DNA from: Heliopora coerulea
Lineage: Eukaryota > Cnidaria > Anthozoa > Scleralcyonacea > Helioporidae
NCBI GenBank assembly: GCA_030142905.1
Contig: JASJOG010000033.1
Span: 2,108,001-2,172,000 of the forward strand
Direction of reading: 5' to 3'
Length of the DNA: 64,000 nt
The position numbers and the translations under genes were made by a program. Positions 1-10,041 of this stretch are shown one piece after another. The notes under the pieces are model-generated. The model searched no databases and had not been told where the DNA came from. It was given only the letters and a program-made list of their open reading frames with translations. Positions within the stretch are counted from its first letter, which is position 1. Each line of letters starts with the position of its first letter.

Positions 1-865
1 ACCAGGGCGATGAGCAATGTTCCCGCCAGGAAAAAGTTTGAAATTAATATGCACACTCCGAGGTCAATTTTGTGCCATTCTGGAAACGACGTATGGTAAC
101 AATTGGAAGGAACTTCAATTTCATGGACAAAAAAGGCTTTTTGCAAACAACTATGCAGGCCCGAACGAAACAATTTTCTGTTGTTCCGGGGAGAAGACAT
201 GCCAATACATATAGCTGCAATGTAATAATGCACGTGAAACACGTCCGCAGGGGTTTAGACCCTTAGGAAAAGTTTGGATTTCAGACCTTCTGAGATAGTC
301 ACTGGTGCTATGTTAGGTTGAAATAGCAAGACGTGGACCGCGGAACTTACTGCCAAACCAAGTCACTCTAGGTCAGAGGTCCAGATGATTATTGACGCTA
401 GCAGAATTAGTCCTTGTTGAAGCCTTCAACACTGTCAGGATAATTCTGCGAACGTTAGAGGAACGAGACGAATTCTGGTCTTAAAATTTTTTGTTGCGCT
501 GAACATTGGTCCGGCGGTCGTAGCACCTGCCTGGACCTGCTCCTGTGTTCGTTCCTATGCTCCCATGACGTTCATGTCTTACATAGTTGAACGTCGAAGT
601 AAGTCACTGTTCGCTCAAGATATCCTGCAGTCCAGGTGCACTACAGAGGACAAATATTTGATGTTTGTACCAGGAATAGTGGGGAAAATACAGGATTGTG
701 AAATCAAAAACACCATTTATCATCTCTTATGGGGAGAAGTATTTTGCCACCCAAACCTATTTCTGGTATCGAACTGAACGGGCTCTCAAAGTAGTTTAAC
801 CCACAGACGTCCAGAAACCTGGTTGCACCACTGTGAATAATCTTGTAATGCTGGTTGATACGTAC
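1..865. other. Left-edge region, no confirmed gene
   Basis: This stretch lies downstream of PECR exon 3 in the gene's own direction, so further PECR exons would be expected here or beyond the edge. I could not find the exon with the SDR catalytic Tyr-Lys segment. A short minus-strand run at about 770-840 reads HSGATR and then NYFESPFSSIPE, which loosely resembles later parts of the PECR family, but the sequence between them is missing. The other open frames here look like chance. Confidence 0.4.
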
Positions 866-947
866 GCAAATCCTGGAAAACCATTCCACATGTCTGCAAT
901 GATATTAACAATCACTCCACCATGGTCCTTCATCCACGCATGATAAG
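866..947 (-). CDS. PECR: PECR exon 3
   Basis: The exon begins after a TTTTTTTCAG acceptor. It completes the codon left by exon 2 (g + ct = Ala) and reads [20 protein letters not shown], then WNGFPGF. The proposed end is at a GTACGT donor, leaving phase 2. The acceptor and family match are strong; the 3' boundary is less certain because frame-shifted PECR-like residues follow within 30 bp. Confidence 0.75.
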
Positions 948-3900
948 CTGAAAAAAACGTTTTTATGAAATACAAATGTTGCAAACTACATATCTGGCTC
1001 TACAGGGAAACGATTTTTGCAGAAACATTCGGCTTCCACTAATGTTCCGAGCAAAATAACAATACAGTTTCGAAAAATCAGCTGGAATCAATAATAATAA
1101 TTCGTTCCTGCACAACTAAAATATCACGACTCCTCAAAGACAGTGCCAAATTCATTACACTCTGGGACACCACCAACAACAATGCATTTTTAATTTTGAA
1201 AGATCGGACCCCCAAAGAACTACAAAGCTCAGTCATCTACAAATTTACTTGCCCCGGATGCCAGTCTTCCTACATTGGCAAAACTGACCGCTGCCTGATT
1301 ACGCGAATAAAAGAACATGCCTACAAGAAAGACTAAGAAATATACAACCATATAAACTCTTAAGAACACTTCCATTATTTTCAAACTTTGTTAAATTTAC
1401 CTTCTAACCTACTCAGTCTCAACGACGCTACTAATTTACAACAATTAATCCTCAATTAATCCCCACATCATAGACAAAGCCAAACAGTGGTCATTGCTAC
1501 TTTTTAAAGAAGCTCTTTGTATCAACCGGCAAAAACCACTGCTAAACCACGGGACAAAGGCTTCCAGGGAACTTGTTTTTTTCGATTAATTCATGAAATC
1601 ACTCACTTTGTATATATGGTAGATCATACTACAGCAGCATCATTTCCTGATGATGACTGCAAGTTAGTCGAAACGTTGAACAAAATGTTAACCTTTTTCG
1701 GAGCGTTCGTTGCTTTGTATTTTGCAGAAAAATATCGTGCAGAAAAATCTCCAAGAGTCAGTGTGTACAGTTTTAGTAGGAGTTTAATCTCTTTTTGCGT
1801 TTTGTTTTGTTTTTGCTTTGTTCTTTCATCTGGTCTACGGTTGTAACGTGTTGTTAAAGACAACTGTATTAAGGAATAGGTTTACCAGGAACTTGTACTA
1901 TAGGGGTGAAGGTGGTATAGTGGTAGCGCACTTGTCTTTCCCCTTGACTGTGGGTCGATTTTGGCTCTGTGCAGTCGCCGGATTAAAATTTCCTTGGCCC
2001 TTTGTGGAAAGGGTGTCGTCCAGTTTGACTCTAAAAAGCACCGCAGGTTTTCTCCGGTTTCCTCCAGCTCTAACAGTGGACCCATGAGAGTTAAAATTGC
2101 TCGGGATGAACCAATTAACATCTAAAACCATACATTTTCCGGCACTAAAAGTTGTAGCACTTTCCTACATTGTACTGGCTTCCTACAACTCCTTTGCACA
2201 ATATATTTCTAACCCAAATGATGGCATATAGCGATCGAAATCCACAATCACTAGCTAGCATACTAACCTTGATTACAACAATTAAAAGTGCCATTGAGAT
2301 TGGTATCGATTACAGCTTGCCACCCTTTGGCTTTCATGTCAGCAGCAGGACTCGTAAATTGTCCCCCACCATTGTTCACGAGAAAGTGTAAGTTCCCAAA
2401 CCATGACAACGTCTTTTCCATCAAATCCTTTACCTAACCACGAAAAGGAAAAACAGAACTTACATGCATAATTATTGTACTCCTGTATTCAATTTTCAAA
2501 TGTAATGTTAAGACAATGTGGTACTACTGTCCATACTACTCCAGTTTAGTGGACCCACTTTGCCGCTGGTCTTTTGTCTTCGGCCCAACAAACAAGGAAA
2601 GGAACTTTTGGCGCGAAATTTAAAAAGCATAGCTCGGTGTTCTCACCACGTACTCTAAAATATCGCTAGTTAATGGTGACTTCTGCCAGGATTTTACTAC
2701 TCGAAAAAGGCTTACCGTATAACTTACTGTCTCAAATCCCACCAGTATCACTGTTTCTTATCTCCAGACCAAACCCAAACTCTAATCCTAACTCCAACCC
2801 TAACCCTGAACCTTAACCCTAACCTTTACCCTAATCCTAATTAAAGGTAGATAATAAGAAAGTAAGTAGCTTTCGTCTCTTCACTATACTCTTTGTCTCT
2901 TTTGTTCTAAATAATCAAATGAATGCTTTGGCATGCATACTTTTCCCGCCAAACGCTGCTTCAGTTGCCCATTGAGCCGTCAACAAAGACCAGCGTTAAG
3001 GTGGGTCCGTTAAATTGCCGTCTAGCCGTCAATTTATCTTACGATATGTGCTCAGTCAGTTACAACAAGCATGCAGTTATTATACAATTCAACCTCTATG
3101 ATGTGTCATGAGTGTATTTTAAAACTCTCAAGGAAAAAACATTTACAACAATCAAAACCGAATCTGATGCAATTGTAATGTAAGGGTTGAATTCCCGCTA
3201 GAAAATGCATCAAGGCAAGACAGTCATAAACTGGAGGTTCTTTATAAAGAATCGTTTACACTTGCCATTTTGTGCTTTGCGATTGACATCTTGGAGTATG
3301 TATTAAACTGACGAGAGTATCGAAGACAAACTCCAGTGAATCATAAGCAGTTATCTTGCTGCATGGACTGTCACGGGTTTATCACATACACCAGGATGAC
3401 AATCGTAACGTGCAAAATTGCACGTGTAAACGGCCCTTTAGGAAATTGTAGGAAGACTCAGTGGCGTAACGGAACTACCGGGGGCCTTTACGAGATTTTC
3501 GTTCGGGGACCCTGTCACCCCCCTTAATATAGACATATTTCAAGACTTTAATCTCAATTGTCTCTATAGATTCATCGGAGGGCCCTAGAGGTCGGGGACC
3601 CTTAGGAGTTGCTCTAAACCTGACCATAGTCCGTTGCGCCACTGTGAGCATTACATCCAGAGATCTTAAAATCCAACAGAATTAAGAAAATGTGAAGTAA
3701 ACCTTCTGTTGAATAGACTAATCGAACTACGTCTGTAAATAATGATTATTCTTATGAGATAATAACTGTTCTAAAAAACACTTTTCCAGTATCAAAGCTT
3801 TGCGAGAGTTCTCATCAAAAAAACGATGAGACAATTTCTGCTGTCAATTTATTTCCAATGGTCAGACATTGCCGTTCTCATCCCCAAATCCCGTCAACTT

Positions 3901-6900
3901 CCTTAGCACAGCTGCACGAACAGTTTTGGGGCTTTGGGGACACTGACACCGAATAATAAGGTTATTGGCTGATTATATACAATGAATTGAATGAGAGGTA
4001 TATTGACACGGATTAGAAGGTCTTATTGTTTGCGAGAATTAGAGGCGAAAGTTAAAGCGCCAAAGAACCATGAGGCGTTTTACCCACCGTAACCCCATGG
4101 ATGACCAACGAAAACTTCGTTAAACTTAACCATTAGTAAACAAAAAAAAAATAGCTTTCACTAAAATCTGTTACACAGGCAAAATCTGTATGATCTTCTA
4201 TGTTTGGATGAAGATTTATCGAGATTTATTTACATTGAAGCTTGTACAGTGCCAGATTATCGCTTCACAATTCCGATCAACTATGTACATAAAATCTCTT
4301 TATTACAATACTGGTTACAGCATACTGTAACGTTTTACAGCGTAGTGTAACGTGTTACAACATACAGCGTAGCGTAATGTTTTACCGCACATATGTTAGC
4401 GTAGCGTCTTACAACGTAGTCCAACGTTTTACTAGAGCAACGTCTGACAATGTTGCGTAACCTTTGCAACATAGTGTAACAATTTATAGCACAATACAAC
4501 GTCTTAAATCAAAGCATAACGCCTTACAACATAGAATAAAGTCATTTCATTCTTTGATCATTCTCAAACTACCTTATTTTACTAGGACAGAGTTTGGGGT
4601 TGCAACCCGCGCTATTACATGCGCACTCAAGACACACGCCTTTTTAAACTCTACCTGATGTACAGTATTCCCCATGCAATGGCCAAAGGTAGGCTACAGG
4701 GTACTGAGCTATCCCATGAAGTAAATTTAAGGTCCTTCATTTTTTTCACAAAATTTATTGCAAAAATTTGTCGTGACATCCTCCACTAATACCATGCTGT
4801 GTTATTCTTTAGTGAAATACTATCCTCATCAGTAGGGGGTGGTATACAAGAAAGTAGCAAGACAGATCAATATTTCATCAGTTACTGAAATATCTCTTTT
4901 CTAGGGGGTTCCAGAGGCATACACCCCAGGAAACTTTCAGATTCTTAGAGTTGTTAAATAGCACTTATAATATATCATAAAAAATAATTGTATGGAAATT
5001 CTTCATACTTCTCTAAGGGCTGTGCATTTTGCCAGGTAATAGGGGAACATTTGCTAAATATGGGGCACAATTCTCTGGGCAGGTGTGGTTGCCTCCACCT
5101 TCCCTACATCAGCCTCCCACCCTCAATCAAATTTTTAAAATTTGCTGAAAACTGAACATAATATGTCATGTGATGACTGTGAAAATATGACAAATTCCCA
5201 TTATAGTCATTACTATTATATCAAGTGCTAATGGTAGAATTTGGTAAATACCATATGTTAATGATACTTCTTCAATCTGCAGTTAGGTGTACTCCATATT
5301 GAACCTACAATTATTTTTTTCCCCACAGAGAGGCCTGAGGGGAGGGTGCCCTTTGGAATTTTATTCTGGACAAAAGCAGTTGATTTCATTCAGTAGAGTA
5401 CGAATTCTGCCCCTTAATGGGTTCTGACTGAATTGTACTGCATGTATCAGCATGAGTAATCAAATGTGAAAACCCTTATGCGTCGATGTTTAAGATACAA
5501 GCTATCCTCCAAGATATTTTTTGTCCTACCTAGCATATCAGGATTTATATATACTGTAGTCCTTCAGAAAGATCAACATGGTAGATTTAAGCAGTTAACT
5601 CTTTTTTAAACATATTTTGAGCTTGCTGCTAGTTGACATGAATTAAATACTTCACAGTGGTGTTGCATTGGGGGTCAGGTGGAGACAAGTGCCCAACGCA
5701 TTGTTATTGGAGGGAGCAAATCTTTCAAGGGGATGAGAGAGTACTTCCCATTTTGTTCTGGATTCATAGGTCCAATACACACAGATCACTGAGATCAGAG
5801 TTTAGTGGTTCTTGGAGAAAACCATCTTTGCGCTTCTCGCCGCCAAGCTCCCTGAATGGCGTATAAAAAGTCGAGAAGAAAACGATGGAACAAATCTTTA
5901 GTGCAACCTACCTCTGTGAAACTAGCAACCAATCGGGCAGACAATTAAGAAATTGGTTCATTTTTAACCAAAATATGTCCGACCAAGACCATACAGGTCT
6001 GAAAATAAGCGCTGCGATTCGTAGGTCGAAATGTAATACAAAAAATTCACGCCATTACGGAATGTATACCTTTTTAAAATTGCATTTCCTCATATTGCTA
6101 TACGTGCAAAGCATCACTTCATAATGTCGCAATAAGGATGTTCGATAACACTTTAGCTCGATATATACCTTTAATGAAAGTTCCAAGCACTCTACCCATC
6201 ACACTTGAAGAAAGCGATGCTCCTATAACGTTAAAACCTTCGAAATACACCAACTCCATTCACAAATTTTACACCTGGGTCATCTTGGATACTTGAGACC
6301 TTAATGCTAAGCTATCATGTAATTCAACAGCCATATCAGCTTGCAAGTCGAGCAAGTTTCAAAACTGGTACAACACCACAGACGACGCTGTTAGCTGAAC
6401 TGTCTCAAACGCAATCAGCCCTGAAATTTACAATACTACGATCATATATCACAAAAAGCTTCCTTTTTCGGTTATTATTCCATAGGATCTGGTAATTGAC
6501 AGATGTTGCGCAGAACTTAACGCTCTTTCTAGTGGTATGAATTTCCAGAGCGGAACAAGGCCGCCGACGATTCAGGAGCACTTGAAACATGGCCAGTTAG
6601 ATGGATCTTTTATCGTCTGTAACCTTGTGCCACCCTGGAAACATATCATTAGAAGGTGCGTTAAATTCTGTGTAACATATTTCAATTTGATAAAAAAAAT
6701 CCTTGAGAATAGTGACCGAGATAGAGATATTTTCACAAAACATGGTTAGAAAGAGCAAATTTCACGACTAAATACCGTTGAGGTCGACTTAACTGACCAT
6801 GTTTGAAGTGCTTCTGTATCTTCTGTGGTCTTGTACCACTCTGAAAGCTCATACCATTAGAAAGAGCGTTAAATTCTGGGCAAGTTATGTCAATTTAAAA

Positions 6901-7830
6901 AACCCTACAGCATAGCGCGATCTCTAAAGCTGGGTTTCTATAAAAGTAACAATATTATTGGCAACTGATATGAGGATGGAGTACTGCGTCTGCAGTGTTT
7001 GTATAACACTGTTGTTTGCATAACAATTCGCTATACATATCAGCATCTAGCAACCATTATCTGTTGCTTTCATCAAGTCCGCGCAAGTCCATGACACCAT
7101 TTGGAGGCTTCAAAACAGGGCACTCGTTGATATGGTTTAAATCTTAAACGCCACCATGCGAGTTCAACGATGTGTGAAAAACCAAAAGGATCAGGGAGCT
7201 ACGAAAATTTACTAGATAACAAAACTGACATTTCAAGCATGGAAGGCCTTCGATGTAGTGACACGTATATTTTACATTTAACTACGACGAAGGGGCTTCG
7301 TTCGAAACGTCAGATTCTTATTTTGTGTTTCGGCAGTGCCATGACAACCTTTTCCTGATCCCATTTGGCTCTTGTGTGACGAATGTGGCATAGTGTGACG
7401 AATTCGGCGATAACTTCACGACTGGTGGTATTTTGGATCGTCTGCCTAATCGGTTGCTAGTTTCACATATGTTCGGAAACCTTCAGTCACCGAGGTGATG
7501 CCGAACCTCATTCTCATCAAACGGAGGGAATTTTATCAACTAGTTGAAAACGTAAGATATCTTATTTTGCGTATCAATCATATCAATTCTGACCTGAGAA
7601 TCGACCTTTATGTTGCAAACCAGGGCTTTTACTTCGCCTCGTTCCTCGTTTACCATCTCATCTGCGACACGATTTAGTCGCTCTTCATTTCTAGACGCTA
7701 TAACAACCTTAGCACCCAAATGCAGCAGTTCGTGAACGATTGCTTTTCCGATTCCAGTACTACCTCCAGTAACAATGGCCACTTTCCCCTGAAACAGTCC
7801 TGGCCGAAATACCGAATTTACGACGGCCAT
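866..7830 (-). CDS. PECR: Peroxisomal trans-2-enoyl-CoA reductase (PECR), 5' exons only
   Basis: Three exons on the minus strand: 7594-7830, 2268-2433 and 866-947. They join in phase (0, then 1) and give about 162 residues of a protein usually about 300 long. The reading is a short-chain dehydrogenase/reductase. It has the TGGSTGIG cofactor loop at residues 21-28, the motif [10 protein letters not shown] around residues 96-105, the segment [11 protein letters not shown], then [13 protein letters not shown] and GFPG. NNGGG in place of the usual NNAG, and no Ser in the VNII segment, are traits of the PECR branch as I know it. The family reduces trans-2-enoyl-CoA to acyl-CoA with NADPH in peroxisomes. 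The exons with the catalytic Tyr-Lys pair and the C-terminal peroxisomal signal are not identified in the window. Whether the gene is intact further left cannot be judged. Confidence 0.85.
1085..1585 (+). mobile_element. Penelope-like element fragment, GIY-YIG endonuclease
   Basis: A frame ending at 1336 reads [17 protein letters not shown], then [20 protein letters not shown]. The CxxC followed by SYIGKT and an Arg-rich helix is the GIY-YIG endonuclease typical of the C-terminus of Penelope-like retroelements. After a frameshift, further C-terminal sequence ([18 protein letters not shown]) continues near 1470-1585. It is a dead 5'-truncated copy in intron 2 of PECR. The reverse transcriptase part is absent. 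Confidence 0.7.
1905..2115 (+). mobile_element. SINE family B copy (tRNA-derived), degenerate
   Basis: The head resembles a tRNA promoter: GGTATAGTGGTAGCGCAC (box A-like) followed by GTGGGTCGATTTTGGC (box B-like). The body contains GTCCAGTTTGACTCTAAAAA, TTTTCTCCGGTTTCCTCC and GTGGACCCATGAGAG. The same body recurs at 29.1 kb and 33.4 kb. It lies in PECR intron 2. Confidence 0.65.
2268..2433 (-). CDS. PECR: PECR exon 2
   Basis: Acceptor ...GTGGTTAG, donor AAG|GTTAGT. The 166-nt exon reads [20 protein letters not shown], then [20 protein letters not shown], and ends in [12 protein letters not shown] plus one base (phase 1). The start phase matches exon 1 and the end phase matches exon 3. Similarity to the PECR family runs along its whole length. 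Confidence 0.85.
2770..2845. repeat. Degenerate interstitial telomere-like repeat
   Basis: About 75 bp of loose CCCTAA/CCTAAC units (CTAACTCCAACCCTAACCCT and similar). This is the animal telomere hexamer in C-rich orientation with many substitutions. It lies in PECR intron 1. Confidence 0.6.
3459..3644. mobile_element. Short CAGTGGCG-type MITE, degenerate
   Basis: The left end is CAGTGGCGTAACGGAAC and the right end is AGTCCGTTGCGCCACTG, so the termini are inverted repeats of the same type as the complete MITE at 36.5 kb. The inside is GC-rich (GGGGACCC motifs). I see no target-site duplication, so this copy is old or its edges are eroded. Confidence 0.55.
4299..4545. repeat. Degenerate tandem repeat (about 20-25 bp unit)
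   Basis: About 240 bp of imperfect units around the theme GTAACGTTTTACAGCGTAGT, for example CTGTAACGTTTTACAGCGTA and AGTGTAACGTGTTACAACAT. The unit is partly palindromic (GTAACG...CGTTAC type). It is in PECR intron 1. No coding potential was seen. Confidence 0.6.
5915..7467. repeat. Inverted repeat pair bracketing 1.5 kb
   Basis: TGTGAAACTAGCAACCAATC at 5915 is repeated in inverted orientation at 7440-7467 with few differences over about 27 bp. This could be the remaining termini of a non-autonomous DNA transposon in PECR intron 1. No transposase or target duplication was recognised, and the arms do not extend clearly. Confidence 0.35.
6495..6905. repeat. Three copies of a dispersed repeat, mixed orientation
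   Basis: A module containing CATTAGAAAGAGCGTTAAAT and a preceding CTTGTACCACTCTGAAAGC appears at about 6600-6700 and 6800-6905 in plus orientation, and at about 6495-6560 inverted (ATTTAACGC-like). The copies are imperfect. This is untranslated repeat debris inside PECR intron 1. Confidence 0.45.
7594..7830 (-). CDS. PECR: PECR exon 1 with start codon
   Basis: ATG at 7830-7828. The exon reads [20 protein letters not shown], then [20 protein letters not shown], and ends VCNIKVDSQ at a CAG|GTCAGA donor (phase 0, 79 codons). Rossmann-fold start and glycine loop are intact. The start Met lies 16 residues ahead of the first beta strand, as expected for PECR. Confidence 0.85.
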
Positions 7831-8360
7831 ATTTTTTTAACTATAGGAATTACGTCCCAGGCTCTATTAAACGTGTACGAAGGGTACGAAGGAACAGAAT
7901 AAGGAAGTAACCAGAAGGACCACTCGAGTCGAGGGTGTAACGTGTCCTCACTTTTTTGGAGCCGTTCCCATACTCTTCGCTCGGCCAAAGTCGTCGCAGC
8001 CAGCTCAACAAGGATTTAATCTACGAAATGCGGTATTGGCTCAGTAAAATGGCTATATCTTGAAAAGTATTTGACCGATTTTCATTCTACGAAGACTGGT
8101 TGAAGAGGAAAGGTAAATGATAATATTTCTGGTAACTATAAGTTATAAAAAGATTCCCAACTGTTAAATTTAGACGTATAGTATTATTTATACGAATTTA
8201 GACGCATTAGTTTCCACAGCAAGGAACAATAACGAACGTTATAAACAAATCACCCCATAGTTTTAAGTCTAACGCAAATCGAAGTTATTTCATACATTAC
8301 ATAAGAAAAGCCTGTTGTTGCATAGCTGTGACTGTACCAGGGTAACGTGTGACTCTGTAT

Positions 8361-8690
8361 GAGCTACCAAGACTCAGATGGTGAGCTAGGGTGCAAGTTC
8401 GATATATATGTGCGACCTAAGCTGAAGCCACTATATATTAATAATGATTGATGCAGTTTAATGTTTGAGAAACATGAGAGCTTGGATATATTGAGGTAGA
8501 TGAACGATCTTCAAGCTCGATACTCAGAAAATGATTTCTGAGCCCCAGACGGTGATCAAACCCGCAACCTTCTGATGACCGGTAAGACGCTCTAACCATT
8601 GATCTACCAAGTGAGCTAGGGTGCAAGTTCGATATATATGTGCAACCTAAGCTGAAGCCACTATATATTAATAATGATTGATGCAGTTTA
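8361..8690 (-). mobile_element. SINE family A, tandem partial dimer
   Basis: On the minus strand a tRNA-like promoter is visible: box A-like TAGATCAATGGTTAGAGCG and box B-like GGTTTGATCACC. The 3' part of the unit (GTGAGCTAGGGTGCAAGTTC onward on the plus strand) occurs at 8381 and again at 8611, a 230-bp period. This indicates a head-to-tail duplication with the first unit truncated. Confidence 0.65.
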
Positions 8691-8738
8691 TATATATATA
8701 TATATATATATAAACTGCATACATATAAACTGTATGTA

Positions 8739-8782
<44 letters not shown>
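8690..8782. repeat. AT microsatellite with small palindromes
   Basis: Two (TA)n runs separated by ACTGCATACATATAAACTG-like sequence. Slippage DNA at the edge of the SINE copy. Confidence 0.8.
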
Positions 8783-8786
<4 letters not shown>

Positions 8787-8814
8787 TATCTGACCAGATA
8801 AAACTTTTAAAAAA

Positions 8815-9470
8815 ACTTTATTTCAACGTTTCGGGGCACTGCCCCTTTGTCAAGAATAAGAAATACATGATAGAAGATGCTCCTTATATACATAGCATAA
8901 CTTAAAAATAAAAAAAATCCGTTAAAAAGTACTCAAAAGAAGTCCCTAAGGTTCAAACCTTTAGGTACAAAAGAATCCAATTTATATGCCCAAAAACCTT
9001 CCCTTTTAGTTGGGTCTGATACATCCATCCTATCAACTATTTTAACTAGCATATCTTTAATTCCCTCATGACCCCCCTCATAAAAATGGGCATACAAATG
9101 TTCTCCAGGTATACCCCTTTGGCCATTACCATACCTTTTAACACTGCTTTTATGGTTATTAAACCTCCTCCTGAAAGATGTTATTGTACTGCCCACATAA
9201 ATCTTCGAACACTTTTTACATATTATAAGGTAAATCACTCCTGCCGAATCGCAATCGAACAAATAATTAATATAGAATATACAACCATTTCTACAAAATG
9301 TGGAACCTTCCTCCACAAAATTGCAAATTTGGCAGCGTGATTTACCACACTTTTGCATACCCTTATCCCCACTACATTCTCCCTTAAGTTTAGACCTCAC
9401 TAAATTATCCTTTAAATTCTTAGGTCTCCGGTATACAATCATCGGCTTTTCTTCAAAATATTTTTCATGT
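8815..9470 (-). mobile_element. Penelope-like element 3' fragment with GIY-YIG endonuclease
   Basis: An open frame at 8933-9442 (169 codons from its first Met) reads PMIVYRRPKNLKDNLVRSKL at its start. A Cys-rich stretch (CGKSRCQIC, CDSAGVIYLIICKKC) and the endonuclease core KIYVGSTITSFRRRFNNHKS follow. That is the linker plus GIY-YIG nuclease of Penelope-like retroelements. A stop codon and then unrelated sequence lie upstream, so the reverse transcriptase is missing. The 3' tail contains GGGGCAGTGCCCCGAAACGT followed by AATAAAG, which ends beside the AT microsatellite. This lineage differs from the one at 1.1-1.6 kb. Confidence 0.75.
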
Positions 9471-9519
9471 CCTCCAAGGCATGCAATATATATATATATA
9501 TAGTTTATTTCGAACTTGC

Positions 9520-9677
9520 ACCCCAGATCACCATCAGAGCGTCTTACCGGTCATCAGAAGGTTGCGGATTCGATCCCCGTCTGGGGCTCAGAAATCATTT
9601 TCTGAGTATCGAGCTTGAAGATTGTTCATCTACGTTAATGTATCCAAGCTCTCATGTTTCTCAAACATTAAACTGCA
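9520..9677 (+). mobile_element. SINE family A copy, plus strand
   Basis: Contains GGTCATCAGAAGGTTGCGGA, box B-like GATTCGATCCCCGTC, and the tail CTCAGAAATCATTTTCTGAG. It is inverted relative to the copy at 8.4-8.7 kb, so the two face each other across the Penelope-like fragment inside the long-TIR element. Confidence 0.65.
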
Positions 9678-10041
9678 GAAAAGAAACTATATCGATTGTG
9701 CGGGCCGCACGAATGGCCTACTCATATAGGGAGGTATACGTCTAAGTTTAACAGTTGGGAATCTTTTTATAACTTATAGTTACCAGAAATATTATCACTT
9801 ACCTTTCCTCTTCAACCAGTCTTCGTAGAATGAAAATCGGTTGAATGGTTTTCAAGATATAGCCATTTTACTGAGCCAACACCGCATTTCGTAGATTAAA
9901 TCCTTGTTGAGCTGGCTGCGGTTTACTGGCTGCAAGGATTTTTGCCGAGCAAAGGGTCTGGGGACGGTTTCGAAAAAGTGTGGACAAAAACTTCACAGGT
10001 TCCGACGCGAGTGATCCTTCTGGTTACTTCCTTATTCTGTG

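Larger units (their letters stand above)
7893..10041. mobile_element. 2.15-kb long-TIR element, non-autonomous, with nested inserts
   Basis: Arms of about 290 bp are inverted copies. ACAGAATAAGGAAGTAACC starts at 7894 and its reverse complement ends at 10040. Inner blocks also match, for example the TCAGTAAAATGGCTATATCT block near 8040 and its inverse near 9870. ACGAAGG flanks both sides (7886-7892 and 10042-10048), a probable 7-8 bp target duplication. The centre holds inverted SINE A copies, an AT microsatellite and a Penelope-like fragment. There is no transposase. It lies directly upstream of the PECR start codon. Confidence 0.65.

Noticed and set aside
837..865. A 28-29 nt intron that would restore FAHSGATR after PECR exon 3
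   Set aside because: Far below a usable intron length and lacks an AG acceptor at the needed position; noted instead as possible decay.
1517..1846. 109-codon open frame beginning [15 protein letters not shown]
   Set aside because: Its first part is a shifted frame of the Penelope-like fragment and the rest has no recognisable motif.
5657..6124. Open frames with Cys/Trp-rich start ([18 protein letters not shown])
   Set aside because: Looked like a possible exon but lacks consistent splice sites and any family match; likely repeat DNA at the edge of an inverted-repeat element.
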